NCBI RefSeq assembly: GCF_000620165.1
Contig: NZ_JHVN01000002.1
Location: 1-64,000 of the forward strand
DNA length: 64,000 nt
Source of the DNA: Anoxybacillus tepidamans PS2
GTDB lineage: Bacteria; Bacillota; Bacilli; Bacillales; Anoxybacillaceae
Direction: 5' to 3'
Part shown: positions 1-7,692 of the stretch, piece by piece
Layout of the letters: every line of letters starts with the position of its first letter
How positions within the stretch are numbered: position 1 is the stretch's first letter
The notes under the pieces: model-generated
Told to the model about the DNA's origin: nothing
Database searches by the model: none
The model's input: the letters and a program-made list of their open reading frames with translations, nothing else
Position numbers and translations under genes: made by a program

Positions 1-1
1 C

Positions 2-274
2 TTCCGAGTATCCGTTCATCAAGACATCTATGATCGAATGAGGAATCGTCGGTTATCGGCAAGGGGCAAGGTGTTGCGATCAGTTCGTCCCGCCACGATC
101 GAGCGAAGTTTCGCAGAAAGCAAAGAACTCCACGGTCTTCGCTTTGCGCGGTACCGAGGAGTTCGATACGTACAGATTCAGGTTTGGATCACCGCCATGA
201 TCCAAAACCTAAAAAAATGGGCCAAATTACGATCCCTTCAACTCTATGGCCTATCTTTAACGTATCAAATGTAA
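2..274 (+). mobile_element. IS1182-like transposase, C-terminal fragment (cut by window edge)
   Basis: The frame is open from the window edge, so the ATG at 38 is probably internal. The reading contains RPATIERSFAESKELHGLRF and ends about 30 residues later. A run with an invariant E followed by the spacing RSFAxxKxxHGLRxARYRG is the C-terminal part of the DDE domain of IS1182/IS5-type (DDE_Tnp_1) transposases, and carries the catalytic glutamate. The family protein is 450-500 residues, so most of it would lie outside the window; completeness cannot be judged. It is convergent with rbgA and sits where B. subtilis has rnhB, which suggests an insertion between those two genes. Family assignment is by recognition, not by a search. 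Confidence 0.7.
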
Positions 275-287
275 AGCCAAAAGAAAA

Positions 288-318
288 GAAAAAGTTCACA
301 TGTTCCGTGAACTTTTTC
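288..318. terminator. Hairpin after transposase fragment
   Basis: GAAAAAGTTCA and TGAACTTTTTC form an 11-bp perfect stem around a short loop, with T-rich DNA on both strands. It can terminate the transposase transcript and also rbgA transcription coming from the other side. It lies within the probable terminal region of the insertion element. Confidence 0.55.
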
Positions 319-346
319 TTGACGCCTGACTTTTTCAACACTTTGT

Positions 347-369
347 AAAGCCCGTTTATTTCGGGCTTT
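347..369 (-). terminator. Hairpin at the rbgA stop codon
   Basis: AAAGCCCG and CGGGCTTT form an 8-bp stem that overlaps the rbgA stop codon. On the minus strand only a short T run follows, so it is a weak intrinsic terminator at best. The hairpin at 288-318 may complete termination. Confidence 0.45.
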
Positions 370-1213
370 ATGGTTTTTCAAAGCTAAGCCGTCCGAGCTT
401 TTCTGTGCGAATGTCCCGCAACACAAGTTCTGCCACTTTGTCATAATCCACCGTTCCGCCGCCTACAAGGCAGCCGCGGCGGGTACCGATGGCGTCAAAC
501 AACTCAACAATGTCATCTGAAATATCATCAAGCGAATAGCGCTCTTTTAAGCGATCCGGATAATGCTGTTTTAAAAAACGAAGTGCATATACCGCAACAT
601 CTTGCAAATTTAAAATGGCATCCTTAATCGCGCCGGTTGTAGCGAGCTTTAATCCAACCTCTTCATCTTCAAACTTCGGCCATAGAATCCCTGGTGTATC
701 TAAAAGCTCCATTTCTTTTCCTACCTTAATCCACTGCTGCGCTTTTGTCACACCAGGCTTATCACCGGTTTTAGCAATATGCTTGCCAGCAAGGCGGTTA
801 ATAAGCGTCGACTTGCCGACATTCGGAATGCCCACTATGAGAGCACGCAACGGCCGAGGGTTTTTAATGCCTTTAGCGGCCATTTTGGCAAATTTATCTT
901 TCATCATATCTTTAGCCGTAGCAACAATCTGTTTGACGCCTGTTCCCGCTTGCGAATCAATGGCTAACGCTCGCACACCTTGCTGTTCAAAAAAGGAAAT
1001 CCATTGCTTCGTGATAGCGGCGTCGGCCATGTCGGCCTTATTAAGTAAAACGATGCGCGGCTTGTTTGCCAAAATGTCATCGATCATCGGGTTTCGTGAC
1101 GATAGCGGAATGCGCGCGTCTAACAACTCAAATACGATATCGATGAGTTTTAATTTTTCCTGCACTTCCCGTCTCGCTTTCGCCATATGACCCGGAAACC
1201 ATTGAATTGTCAT
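368..1213 (-). CDS. rbgA: Ribosome biogenesis GTPase RbgA (YlqF)
   Basis: RbgA is a circularly permuted GTPase needed for late maturation of the 50S subunit in Bacillus; it acts on the 45S precursor in the cytoplasm. The permuted motif order is visible: NKAD (G4) near residue 58, then GIPNVGKS (G1) near 128-135, then DTPG (G3) near 172-175. Length is 281 residues, usual for the family. I start at the ATG at 1213, giving [10 protein letters not shown] as in other RbgA proteins. The in-frame GTG nine bases upstream is part of the AGGTGG ribosome-binding site. It lies 9 bases after lepB and was probably co-transcribed with rnhB before an insertion element arrived downstream. Function is well established for the family. 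Confidence 0.96.
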   Translation of the reverse strand: MTIQWFPGHMAKARREVQEKLKLIDIVFELLDARIPLSSRNPMIDDILANKPRIVLLNKADMADAAITKQWISFFEQQGVRALAIDSQAGTGVKQIVATAKDMMKDKFAKMAAKGIKNPRPLRALIVGIPNVGKSTLINRLAGKHIAKTGDKPGVTKAQQWIKVGKEMELLDTPGILWPKFEDEEVGLKLATTGAIKDAILNLQDVAVYALRFLKQHYPDRLKERYSLDDISDDIVELFDAIGTRRGCLVGGGTVDYDKVAELVLRDIRTEKLGRLSFEKP

Positions 1214-1222
1214 TGCTTCCAC

Positions 1223-1774
1223 CTACTTATTAATAATGCGGGCATCAGAAAGCGGCCAATATACAATATTTGTTTTGCCTACTACTTTATCCATCGGGAT
1301 AAATCCGATATGGCGGCTATCTTTGCTAAATCGACGGTTGTCCCCCATAACAAACAAATAGCCTTTAGGTACCGTCTTCTTCCCCGTGATTTCCTCTAGT
1401 GTAAAAGGTTCTGTTAGCGGTCCGTCAACAAGCTGTTTTTTGTATTGGTCTAAATACGGCTCTTTATAAGGTTTCCCGTTCACATATAATGTATCGTTTT
1501 TATATTCAATATGGTCGCCTGGCAAACCGATGACCCGCTTAATATAATCTTTCCCTTCTTCGGCATGAAACACAATAATATCAAAGCGGTGCGGTTCACC
1601 AATTCGATAAGACAATTTATTGACAATCATTCGATCATGGTCATGCAAAGTCGGCATCATCGATTGACCGTCAACAATAATAGGTGCAAAAACAAAATAA
1701 CGGATACCTCCGGCTAACAGAACAGCAATGGCGATCGCCTTCAGCCACTCCCATGTTTCATTCTTTTTTGTCAT
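1223..1774 (-). CDS. lepB: Signal peptidase I
   Basis: Type I signal peptidase cleaves signal peptides from exported preproteins at the outer face of the membrane. The 183-residue protein has an N-terminal membrane anchor (about residues 11-29), the catalytic serine in DGQSMMPTL (Ser38) and the general-base lysine in YIKRVIGLPGD (Lys80). Box E, GDNR, is followed by the usual SKDSR. This is the short Sip type (SipS/SipT size) with a single anchor. It follows the rplS terminator and precedes rbgA by 9 bases, an arrangement seen in Geobacillus-like genomes but not at this spot in B. subtilis. No good promoter was found in the short gap, so partial readthrough from rplS is possible. Confidence 0.95.
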   Translation of the reverse strand: MTKKNETWEWLKAIAIAVLLAGGIRYFVFAPIIVDGQSMMPTLHDHDRMIVNKLSYRIGEPHRFDIIVFHAEEGKDYIKRVIGLPGDHIEYKNDTLYVNGKPYKEPYLDQYKKQLVDGPLTEPFTLEEITGKKTVPKGYLFVMGDNRRFSKDSRHIGFIPMDKVVGKTNIVYWPLSDARIINK

Positions 1775-1805
1775 CGTTCTCCCACCTAGCGTGTGATTTG
1801 ATTAG

Positions 1806-1838
1806 AAAAAAGGAGCTTGAACACCAAGCTCCTTTTTT
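1806..1838 (-). terminator. rplS terminator (also symmetric on plus)
   Basis: AGGAGCTTG and CAAGCTCCT form a 9-bp stem flanked by runs of A and T on both sides. It ends the trmD-rplS transcript ahead of lepB. The symmetry would allow termination in both directions. Confidence 0.85.
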
Positions 1839-1905
1839 CATCTTACCATCCGATGTTGTATCTTTCCATTCGCAAACGAATTTTGAGACGAATGGAGTTG
1901 ATGGA

Positions 1906-2250
1906 TTAGCGAATTTCTTTGATGCGTGCAGCTTTACCACGAAGTTGACGCAAGTAGTAAAGTTTCGCACGGCGTACTTTACCGCGACGAACCACTTCAA
2001 GATTTGCGATTTTTGGCGTATGCACTGGGAATGTGCGCTCAACACCTACACCGTAAGAAACTTTACGAACTGTAAATGTTTCGCTTACACCAGCGCCGCG
2101 ACGCTTAATCACAACGCCTTCAAACACCTGAATACGCTCGCGGTTTCCTTCAACGACTTTCACGTGTACACGCACTGTGTCGCCAGGACGGAATTCAGGC
2201 AAATCTGTTCGCAATTGCTCTTTTGTGATTTCTTGAATTAAGTGGTGCAT
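1906..2250 (-). CDS. rplS: 50S ribosomal protein L19
   Basis: L19 sits at the 30S-50S interface and contributes to intersubunit bridges. The 114-residue product contains [20 protein letters not shown], the [11 protein letters not shown] motif and the basic [20 protein letters not shown] tail, all diagnostic of bacterial L19. I start at the ATG at 2250 ([13 protein letters not shown]), which aligns with the B. subtilis start and has GGAAGGAG nine bases upstream. A start at 2280 would add ten residues absent from the family. It has its own promoter and a structured leader (see 2251-2351), and a strong terminator follows, so it can be expressed apart from trmD. Confidence 0.97.
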   Translation of the reverse strand: MHHLIQEITKEQLRTDLPEFRPGDTVRVHVKVVEGNRERIQVFEGVVIKRRGAGVSETFTVRKVSYGVGVERTFPVHTPKIANLEVVRRGKVRRAKLYYLRQLRGKAARIKEIR

Positions 2251-2351
2251 CCTATTCAACTCCTTCCAACAGATGCTCATACCAATGCTTTTTCATTAGC
2301 AGCGGAACATCGTTTTAACGACTTAAGCAAGCCTAAGTCACAAAGATTATA
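2251..2351 (-). promoter_or_regulatory. rplS promoter and candidate L19 leader
   Basis: On the minus strand a perfect TATAAT box lies at 2346-2351; no good -35 hexamer is seen at 17 bp. The 90-nt leader that follows can form two small hairpins: GACTTA paired with TAAGTC, and CTAATG paired with CATTGG, the latter enclosed by GATG/CATC. In B. subtilis and other Firmicutes an L19 leader RNA (autoregulatory r-protein leader) occupies this position, so I infer the same here. The structure match was made by eye only. Confidence 0.5.
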
Positions 2352-2380
2352 CTAGCATAAAGGGGTATTGTATGCAATAG

Positions 2381-3118
2381 TTACCGTTCGTTTTTTTGAA
2401 ATTCTTCCAGCCATTTTTTTTGCTGTTCGGTTAATTGATATTGTTCAAGAAGATCAGGCCGGCGCAAAAACGTCCGGCGCAGCGACTCCTTTTGCCGCCA
2501 TTCGTCAATTAAACGGTGATTGCCGGATAAGAGAACCTCCGGCACTTTAAGACCGCGAAAATCAGCCGGGCGCGTATAATGCGGATGCTCCAGCAAACCT
2601 GAGCTATATGAATCGTGGACGGAAGAAGCTTCATTGCCAAGAACTCCTGGCAACAAGCGGACCACGCTGTCGACAATCACCATCGCGCCCAATTCTCCGC
2701 CTGTCAGCACATAATCGCCAATCGAAATTTCATCCGTTACTAAATGTTCGCGTATACGTTCGTCATATCCCTCATAATGTCCGCAAATAAAAATCAAGTG
2801 CGATTCTTTTGAAAGCTCCTCAGCTTTCTTTTGCGTGTATCGTTCTCCTTGCGGGCAAAGCAAAATGATGCGCGCACTTTGCGACTCTTTTGCCAAATGG
2901 GCAACCGCATCAAAAATCGGTTGCGGCTTTAACACCATCCCCGCTCCACCGCCATAAGGGTAATCATCGACGGTTTGATGTTTGTTATCGGCGAAATCAC
3001 GAAAATTGACTACGTTAATGGAAACCGCCTGTTTTTCTTGCGCTTTTTTTAAAATGGACTCACTAAACACACCTGTAAACATATTAGGGAATAATGTAAG
3101 GATGTCAATTTTCATCAT
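2381..3118 (-). CDS. trmD: tRNA (guanine-37-N1)-methyltransferase
   Basis: TrmD methylates G37 next to the anticodon of tRNAs reading CNN and some other codons, preventing +1 frameshifts; it uses S-adenosylmethionine bound in a trefoil-knot SPOUT fold. The 245-residue protein has the usual length, with [12 protein letters not shown] near residue 51, [11 protein letters not shown] near 112 and [11 protein letters not shown] near 132, which form the knot and cofactor site. Its ATG overlaps the rimM stop by 4 bases (ATGA), indicating translational coupling. A second ATG follows immediately at 3115 and either may be used. The rimM-trmD pairing is typical of bacteria. Confidence 0.97.
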   Translation of the reverse strand: MMKIDILTLFPNMFTGVFSESILKKAQEKQAVSINVVNFRDFADNKHQTVDDYPYGGGAGMVLKPQPIFDAVAHLAKESQSARIILLCPQGERYTQKKAEELSKESHLIFICGHYEGYDERIREHLVTDEISIGDYVLTGGELGAMVIVDSVVRLLPGVLGNEASSVHDSYSSGLLEHPHYTRPADFRGLKVPEVLLSGNHRLIDEWRQKESLRRTFLRRPDLLEQYQLTEQQKKWLEEFQKNER

Positions 3119-3633
3119 TCAAGCAATCCTTCCATTGGACGAATCGTAATCTTTTTCTCATTGACATCGACATTGATCACGACATCGGAAATATATGGGA
3201 TAAGGACATCTTTTCCATTTTTTTGTTTAACAACCCACACATCGTTCGCACCAGGCGTTAATATTTCTTTCACTACACCAATCGTTTCGTCATTTTCCGT
3301 TACGACCGTGCAGCCAATGATTTCGTGAAAATAATACTCTCCTTCGCCTAATGGGCCAAGCTGACTTTCCGGCACCTTTAAAACCGATCCTTTAAATTTT
3401 TCAACATGGTTAATGTTATCGTATCCTTCAAAAGACAATAAATCGAATGATTTGTGGACACGATGGCTTTTCACTTTGACTTCGATCGGCTCTCGCGCCC
3501 CTTCCGTAAAAATGTAAAGTGTATTCCCGATTTTGTAACGCTCCTCGGCAAAATCGGTTTTAGAAATGACCCGAACTTCTCCGCGAATACCATGCGTATT
3601 CACAATCGTTCCAACATGAAACCATTTCGTCAC
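3115..3633 (-). CDS. rimM: Ribosome maturation factor RimM
   Basis: RimM binds ribosomal protein S19 and assists assembly of the 30S head. The 172-residue product has the N-terminal RimM domain ([16 protein letters not shown]) and a C-terminal PRC-barrel ending in [20 protein letters not shown]. The start chosen is the GTG at 3633 (VTKWFHVG...), which has AAGAGGTGA seven bases upstream and aligns with known RimM starts. The open frame reaches further to 3717, but that stretch overlaps the end of ylqD and does not resemble RimM. It lies 17 bases after ylqD and overlaps trmD by 4 bases. Confidence 0.95.
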   Translation of the reverse strand: MTKWFHVGTIVNTHGIRGEVRVISKTDFAEERYKIGNTLYIFTEGAREPIEVKVKSHRVHKSFDLLSFEGYDNINHVEKFKGSVLKVPESQLGPLGEGEYYFHEIIGCTVVTENDETIGVVKEILTPGANDVWVVKQKNGKDVLIPYISDVVINVDVNEKKITIRPMEGLLE

Positions 3634-3650
3634 TTTCCGTTCACCTCTTT

Positions 3651-4037
3651 TCAGCGAATTTCTTCGACAATGCCATTTTTTACAATAATCGCCCGCTTCG
3701 CCATAATATCCTCCCAACGATCCCCTACCTTCACTTCAACGAGCGCTTGCACCTCACGTTCTTTCAATTCACTTCCTAACGGTAGAATATGTAATTGTTC
3801 CATTTGAAAATCAAGCAGTTTTATTTTTTCAACTCGATCGTCAATTTCTTTTGTAAAATATTGCTTCAGAACGGTTGGCGAATATTTTGCGCTTTTTTCA
3901 AGCTTTTTCTGCTCAAACCGAAGTTGGTCACATTCTTGTTGAAGCTGCCGTTTTCTCGCCGCAAATTTTTCGCGCAGCTCCGCTCTGCTTTTTTCTGTTA
4001 AAATTTGCTTTACTTCAACGGTTTGGATAATTTTCAT
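3651..4037 (-). CDS. ylqD: YlqD family protein of unknown function
   Basis: This 128-residue protein matches the YlqD family found between khpA and rimM in Bacillus. It begins [15 protein letters not shown], continues with a strongly charged helical region (about residues 20-55, probably coiled coil) and ends with a small beta-rich part ([11 protein letters not shown]...). No enzyme motif is visible. The ATG at 4037 has GGGGTGG four to five bases upstream; an open frame extends 12 codons further without a better site. Co-location with rimM and trmD suggests a link to ribosome or RNA metabolism, but function is unknown. Confidence 0.85.
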   Translation of the reverse strand: MKIIQTVEVKQILTEKSRAELREKFAARKRQLQQECDQLRFEQKKLEKSAKYSPTVLKQYFTKEIDDRVEKIKLLDFQMEQLHILPLGSELKEREVQALVEVKVGDRWEDIMAKRAIIVKNGIVEEIR

Positions 4038-4243
4038 AACGCCACCCCTAAAGCGGTAATAAGAAAAGCACAAAACGCCCGTTTACTAGTGAAGGTCGTG
4101 CTATCTCCATTAACTCAATGCCTAGACTTATGTTTAAATAAAGAACACAACTTAACGTGTCGCTGCCGCATTGCAGGACAGCGCCACTTGAGCGGATCGA
4201 ACTTGAAGCTAAACAGCGATTCAGAAATTTATGCTTTATTATA

Positions 4244-4270
4244 TAAAAAAGGCGAGGATTTCCCCTCACC
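4244..4270 (-). terminator. Terminator overlapping the khpA stop
   Basis: On the minus strand GGTGAGG pairs with CCTCGCC and six T residues follow. It ends the rpsP-khpA transcript, so ylqD-rimM-trmD must rely on another promoter or readthrough. The 206 bases between this hairpin and the ylqD start hold no convincing gene or promoter. Confidence 0.8.
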
Positions 4271-4502
4271 CTTTGTCTTTCACTTGCACGACAACACGCT
4301 TCGGCTGATCGGAAGCTGCAGCGTACACAACCGTTCGAATGGCATGGATGGTGCGCCCTTGCTTTCCGATTACCTTTCCGATGTCTCCTTCGTGCACAGA
4401 TAAAACATAAGTAATAGTACTCTCATCCGAAGACTCTGTTACGACTACGTCTTCAGGATAGTCGACAAGCGCCCGCACAATCGTTTCAATTAACGCTTTC
4501 AT
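4266..4502 (-). CDS. khpA: KH-domain RNA-binding protein KhpA (YlqC)
   Basis: KhpA is a small RNA-binding protein made almost entirely of one KH domain; in Firmicutes it partners KhpB (Jag) and affects cell elongation and RNA fate. The 78-residue product contains the GXXG loop in VIGKQGRTIHAIR near residues 44-56, flanked by the expected beta strands. It follows rpsP by 14 bases, the standard arrangement in Firmicutes, and is terminated by a hairpin that overlaps its stop codon. The rpsP promoter at 4829-4857 should drive both genes. Confidence 0.93.
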   Translation of the reverse strand: MKALIETIVRALVDYPEDVVVTESSDESTITYVLSVHEGDIGKVIGKQGRTIHAIRTVVYAAASDQPKRVVVQVKDKG

Positions 4503-4516
4503 TTACATCCCGGCTA

Positions 4517-4857
<341 letters not shown>

Positions 4858-4882
4858 GTGTTTTTTCTTAACACATTATTCC

Positions 4883-6223
4883 CTACATAAATGGGAACTT
4901 AAACCCTTTTTTCTTGCCTTTTGTCATCGTCGTCATCATTTTCATCATTTTCTTCATTTCATCAAACTGTTTTAATAGGCGGTTCACCTCTTGAACCGAC
5001 GTGCCGCTTCCTTTCGCAATCCGCTTTTTACGGCTTGCGTTAATAATTTCCGGATTCGTCTTTTCTTCCTTCGTCATTGAGCGAATGATCGCTTCGACGC
5101 GGCCGATTTGTTTTTCATCAATGTGGATGTTGTTCAAGCCTTTAATTTTATTAGCGCCCGGGAGCATTTTTAAAATTTCATCAAGCGGGCCCATTTTGCG
5201 CACTTGTCCGAGCTGCTCAAGGAAGTCGTCAAACGTAAACGACATTGTGCGCATTTTTTGTTCGAGTTCCCTTGCTTTTTCTTCATCAACAGCAGCTTGT
5301 GCTTTCTCAATCAGCGTCAGCACATCCCCCATGCCTAAAATGCGCGAGGCCATCCGCTCCGGATGGAACGGCTCAAGTGCATCCATTTTTTCGCCCATTC
5401 CGACGAATTTAATTGGCGTATTCGTCACTGCTTTAATCGATAAAGCGGCACCGCCGCGCGTGTCCCCATCGAGCTTCGTTAAGATGACGCCCGTTAGGCC
5501 GAGCTGTTCGTTAAAGCTCTCGGCGACGTTGACAGCATCTTGTCCCGTCATCGCATCAACAACAAGGAAAATTTCATCCGGCTTGGTAAGTTCTTTAATC
5601 TGTTTTAACTCATCCATTAATGCTTCGTCAATGTGAAGCCGGCCCGCTGTGTCGATAAGGACATAATCGTGATGGTCTTCTTTCGCTTTGGCAATCGCTT
5701 GCTTCGCGATCTCGACTGGACTGACTTGGTCGCCAAGGGAAAATACCGGCATGTTCAGCTGTTTTCCTAGCGTCTCTAGCTGCTTGATCGCCGCTGGGCG
5801 ATAAATGTCAGCCGCTACTAAAAGCGGTTGGCGATTATACTTTTTGCGCAAAAGGTTGGCAAGTTTCCCTGTCGTCGTCGTTTTTCCGGCCCCTTGCAAA
5901 CCGACCATCATAATCACGGTCGGCGGACGGTTCGCGACGGCGATTTTGCTTTGTTCGCCGCCCATGAGTTCGGTTAATTCTTCCTTGACCACTTTAATGA
6001 CTTGCTGGCCAGGTGTTAAGCTCTTTAATACTTCCTGCCCGACAGCGCGCTCGCTCACGCGTTTGACGAAATCTTTCACGACTTTAAAGTTGACATCTGC
6101 CTCTAACAGCGCGAGACGGACTTCCCGCATCATTTCTTTAACGTCGGTTTCCGTTACCTTTCCTTTGCCGCGAATTTTGCTCATCACGCTTTGCAGACGG
6201 TCGGCTAATCCTTCAAACGCCAT
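4883..6223 (-). CDS. ffh: Signal recognition particle protein Ffh (SRP54)
   Basis: Ffh is the GTPase subunit of the signal recognition particle; with scRNA it binds signal sequences of nascent membrane proteins and docks on FtsY. Of 446 residues, the N domain spans about 1-90 and the G domain about 100-295, with GLQGAGKTTT at 108-117, DTAGR at 191-195 and TKLDGDTRGG near 249. The M domain follows, with the RNA-binding GSGT segment near 400 and a methionine-rich tail (MKKMMKMMTTM). It lies 13 bases after ylxM; the SRP receptor gene ftsY is just upstream. Confidence 0.98.
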   Translation of the reverse strand: MAFEGLADRLQSVMSKIRGKGKVTETDVKEMMREVRLALLEADVNFKVVKDFVKRVSERAVGQEVLKSLTPGQQVIKVVKEELTELMGGEQSKIAVANRPPTVIMMVGLQGAGKTTTTGKLANLLRKKYNRQPLLVAADIYRPAAIKQLETLGKQLNMPVFSLGDQVSPVEIAKQAIAKAKEDHHDYVLIDTAGRLHIDEALMDELKQIKELTKPDEIFLVVDAMTGQDAVNVAESFNEQLGLTGVILTKLDGDTRGGAALSIKAVTNTPIKFVGMGEKMDALEPFHPERMASRILGMGDVLTLIEKAQAAVDEEKARELEQKMRTMSFTFDDFLEQLGQVRKMGPLDEILKMLPGANKIKGLNNIHIDEKQIGRVEAIIRSMTKEEKTNPEIINASRKKRIAKGSGTSVQEVNRLLKQFDEMKKMMKMMTTMTKGKKKGFKFPFM

Positions 6224-6236
6224 TAATTACCGCCTC

Positions 6237-6569
6237 CTACTCTAATTTCTCTAGCGATTCAATCATTTGCAATAGTTGTTGATCATCAGCATATTTTTGC
6301 GAAACTAGCTGTTTTAACTGCTTAATCAGTTTTTGTCGCTCCTGGAATTTTTGAAATAACAGAAGCTTTTTCTCGTATTCCTCAAGCATCGCTTCTGTCC
6401 GTTTAATATTATCATAGACGGCCTGTCGGCTTACTTCATATTCTTCTGCAATTTCGCCGAGGGAGTAATCGTCTAAGTAATAAAGCGCCATGTAGCTTCG
6501 CTGCTTCGGGGTTAACAACGATTGATAAAAATCGTACAAATAATTCATTCTCGTTGTTTTTTCAAGCAT
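6237..6569 (-). CDS. ylxM: YlxM family helix-turn-helix protein
   Basis: YlxM is a small HTH protein encoded next to ffh in many Firmicutes and proposed to modulate SRP function. The 110-residue product has [20 protein letters not shown] followed by [19 protein letters not shown], a sigma-70 region-4-like HTH (about residues 18-58), then a charged helical tail. I start at the ATG at 6569, with GGGAGGG six bases upstream; the longer frame to 6644 reaches into the promoter. The start follows the promoter at 6616-6644. Its direct target is not deducible from sequence. Confidence 0.9.
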   Translation of the reverse strand: MLEKTTRMNYLYDFYQSLLTPKQRSYMALYYLDDYSLGEIAEEYEVSRQAVYDNIKRTEAMLEEYEKKLLLFQKFQERQKLIKQLKQLVSQKYADDQQLLQMIESLEKLE

Positions 6570-6615
6570 CGAACTCCCTCCCCGCTTGTTAAGTAAAATA
6601 CCTTTACAAATTTTT

Positions 6616-6644
6616 AGTGTATCGTCTTTTAGAAGGAGTGTCAA
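6616..6644 (-). promoter_or_regulatory. ylxM-ffh promoter (sigma-A type)
   Basis: TTGACA (6639-6644) and TACACT (6616-6621) are separated by exactly 17 bp on the minus strand, immediately after the ftsY terminator. This makes ylxM-ffh a separate unit from smc-ftsY. Confidence 0.8.
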
Positions 6645-6657
6645 GTTTTTTACCTTA

Positions 6658-6688
6658 CAAAAAATCGGATAGCATTTATCTATCCGAT
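6658..6688 (-). terminator. ftsY terminator spanning its stop codon
   Basis: ATCGGATAG and CTATCCGAT form a 9-bp perfect stem followed by six T residues on the minus strand. The ftsY stop codon lies in the loop, so the last codons of ftsY form part of the terminator. Confidence 0.85.
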
Positions 6689-7671
6689 TGTGGTTCCTCT
6701 AGCAAATCAGCAAATAGCCCGTATACGTATTGCTCTGGATCGAACTCCTGCAAATCGTCCATTTTTTCGCCGAGTCCAACAAGCTTCACAGGAATATTTA
6801 ACTCGTTGCGAATCGCAAGAACGATGCCGCCTTTCGCTGTTCCATCGAGTTTTGTGAGCACGATCCCCGTGACATTCGTCGCCTCTTTAAAAATTTTCGC
6901 TTGGCTCATCGCGTTTTGCCCGGTCGTCGCGTCCAACACAAGCAATACTTCATGCGGCGCTCCCGGAATTTCGCGTTCAATGACGCGCTTCACTTTCTCA
7001 AGCTCTTTCATTAAGTTGACTTTATTTTGCAAGCGTCCAGCCGTATCGCACAACAACACATCTACGCGCCGCGCTTTTGCCGCTTGGATCGCGTCATACA
7101 TGACCGCCGCCGGATCGGAACCCGCCGATTGCTTAATCACTTCTACTCCAACGCGTTCGCCCCATACTTCCAACTGTTCAATGGCCCCAGCGCGAAACGT
7201 GTCTCCCGCCGCCAGCATGACCATTTTTCCTTCTGATTTCAGTTTATGAGCCAGCTTACCGATTGTCGTCGTTTTTCCGACGCCGTTGACCCCGACAAAT
7301 AAAATAACGGTAAGCCCGTCCGGCTGAATGTTCAACGTCGCAAGCTCTTCAGCGCCGCCGCGGTAGATGTCGACGAGCTTTTCTGAAATGACTGCTTGCA
7401 TCTCTTTTGTATCTTGAATGTTGCGTCGCTTCACTTCCATCTTTAGCTCATCAATCAGCTCCATTACTGTCGTGACGCCAACGTCGGCCGCGATTAAAAT
7501 TTCCTCTAACTCTTCAAAAAACTCCTCATCTACTTTCCGATAGCGGGCAATTAAATCGTTCACCCGCCCGGCAAATGAATCGCGCGTTTTCGAAAGCCCT
7601 TGTTTAAACTTTTCGGTTACCGCATCTGTTTGCTGTGTAATTTTTTCTCTTAGCTTTTTAAAAAAACTCAC
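6676..7671 (-). CDS. ftsY: SRP receptor FtsY
   Basis: FtsY is the membrane-associated SRP receptor GTPase; its NG domain pairs with that of Ffh and both hydrolyse GTP on docking. The 331-residue product has a short basic N-terminus in place of the long acidic A domain of E. coli, then the N domain and the G domain with [10 protein letters not shown] near residues 127-136, DTAGRLQNK and [11 protein letters not shown] start at the GTG at 7671 ([10 protein letters not shown]), which matches the B. subtilis start. The GTG twelve bases upstream is part of the AGGTGG ribosome-binding site. It follows smc by 21 bases, as in B. subtilis. Confidence 0.96.
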   Translation of the reverse strand: MSFFKKLREKITQQTDAVTEKFKQGLSKTRDSFAGRVNDLIARYRKVDEEFFEELEEILIAADVGVTTVMELIDELKMEVKRRNIQDTKEMQAVISEKLVDIYRGGAEELATLNIQPDGLTVILFVGVNGVGKTTTIGKLAHKLKSEGKMVMLAAGDTFRAGAIEQLEVWGERVGVEVIKQSAGSDPAAVMYDAIQAAKARRVDVLLCDTAGRLQNKVNLMKELEKVKRVIEREIPGAPHEVLLVLDATTGQNAMSQAKIFKEATNVTGIVLTKLDGTAKGGIVLAIRNELNIPVKLVGLGEKMDDLQEFDPEQYVYGLFADLLEEPQSDR

Positions 7672-7692
7672 CGCTAATGCCACCTTTCTACA

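Noticed and set aside
615-1190. 191-codon plus-strand frame opposite rbgA
   Set aside because: It is antisense to a well-supported GTPase gene, has no ribosome-binding site and its composition mirrors the opposite-strand codons.
1758-2045. 95-codon minus frame overlapping rplS
   Set aside because: It is out of frame with rplS, runs through the terminator and has no family pattern.
4048-4269. 73-codon minus frame between khpA and ylqD
   Set aside because: It begins inside the khpA terminator, has no usable ribosome-binding site and a low-complexity hydrophobic end.
5001-5636. 211-codon plus-strand frame opposite ffh
   Set aside because: Antisense shadow of the SRP GTPase gene, rich in Ser and Pro as expected for such shadows.
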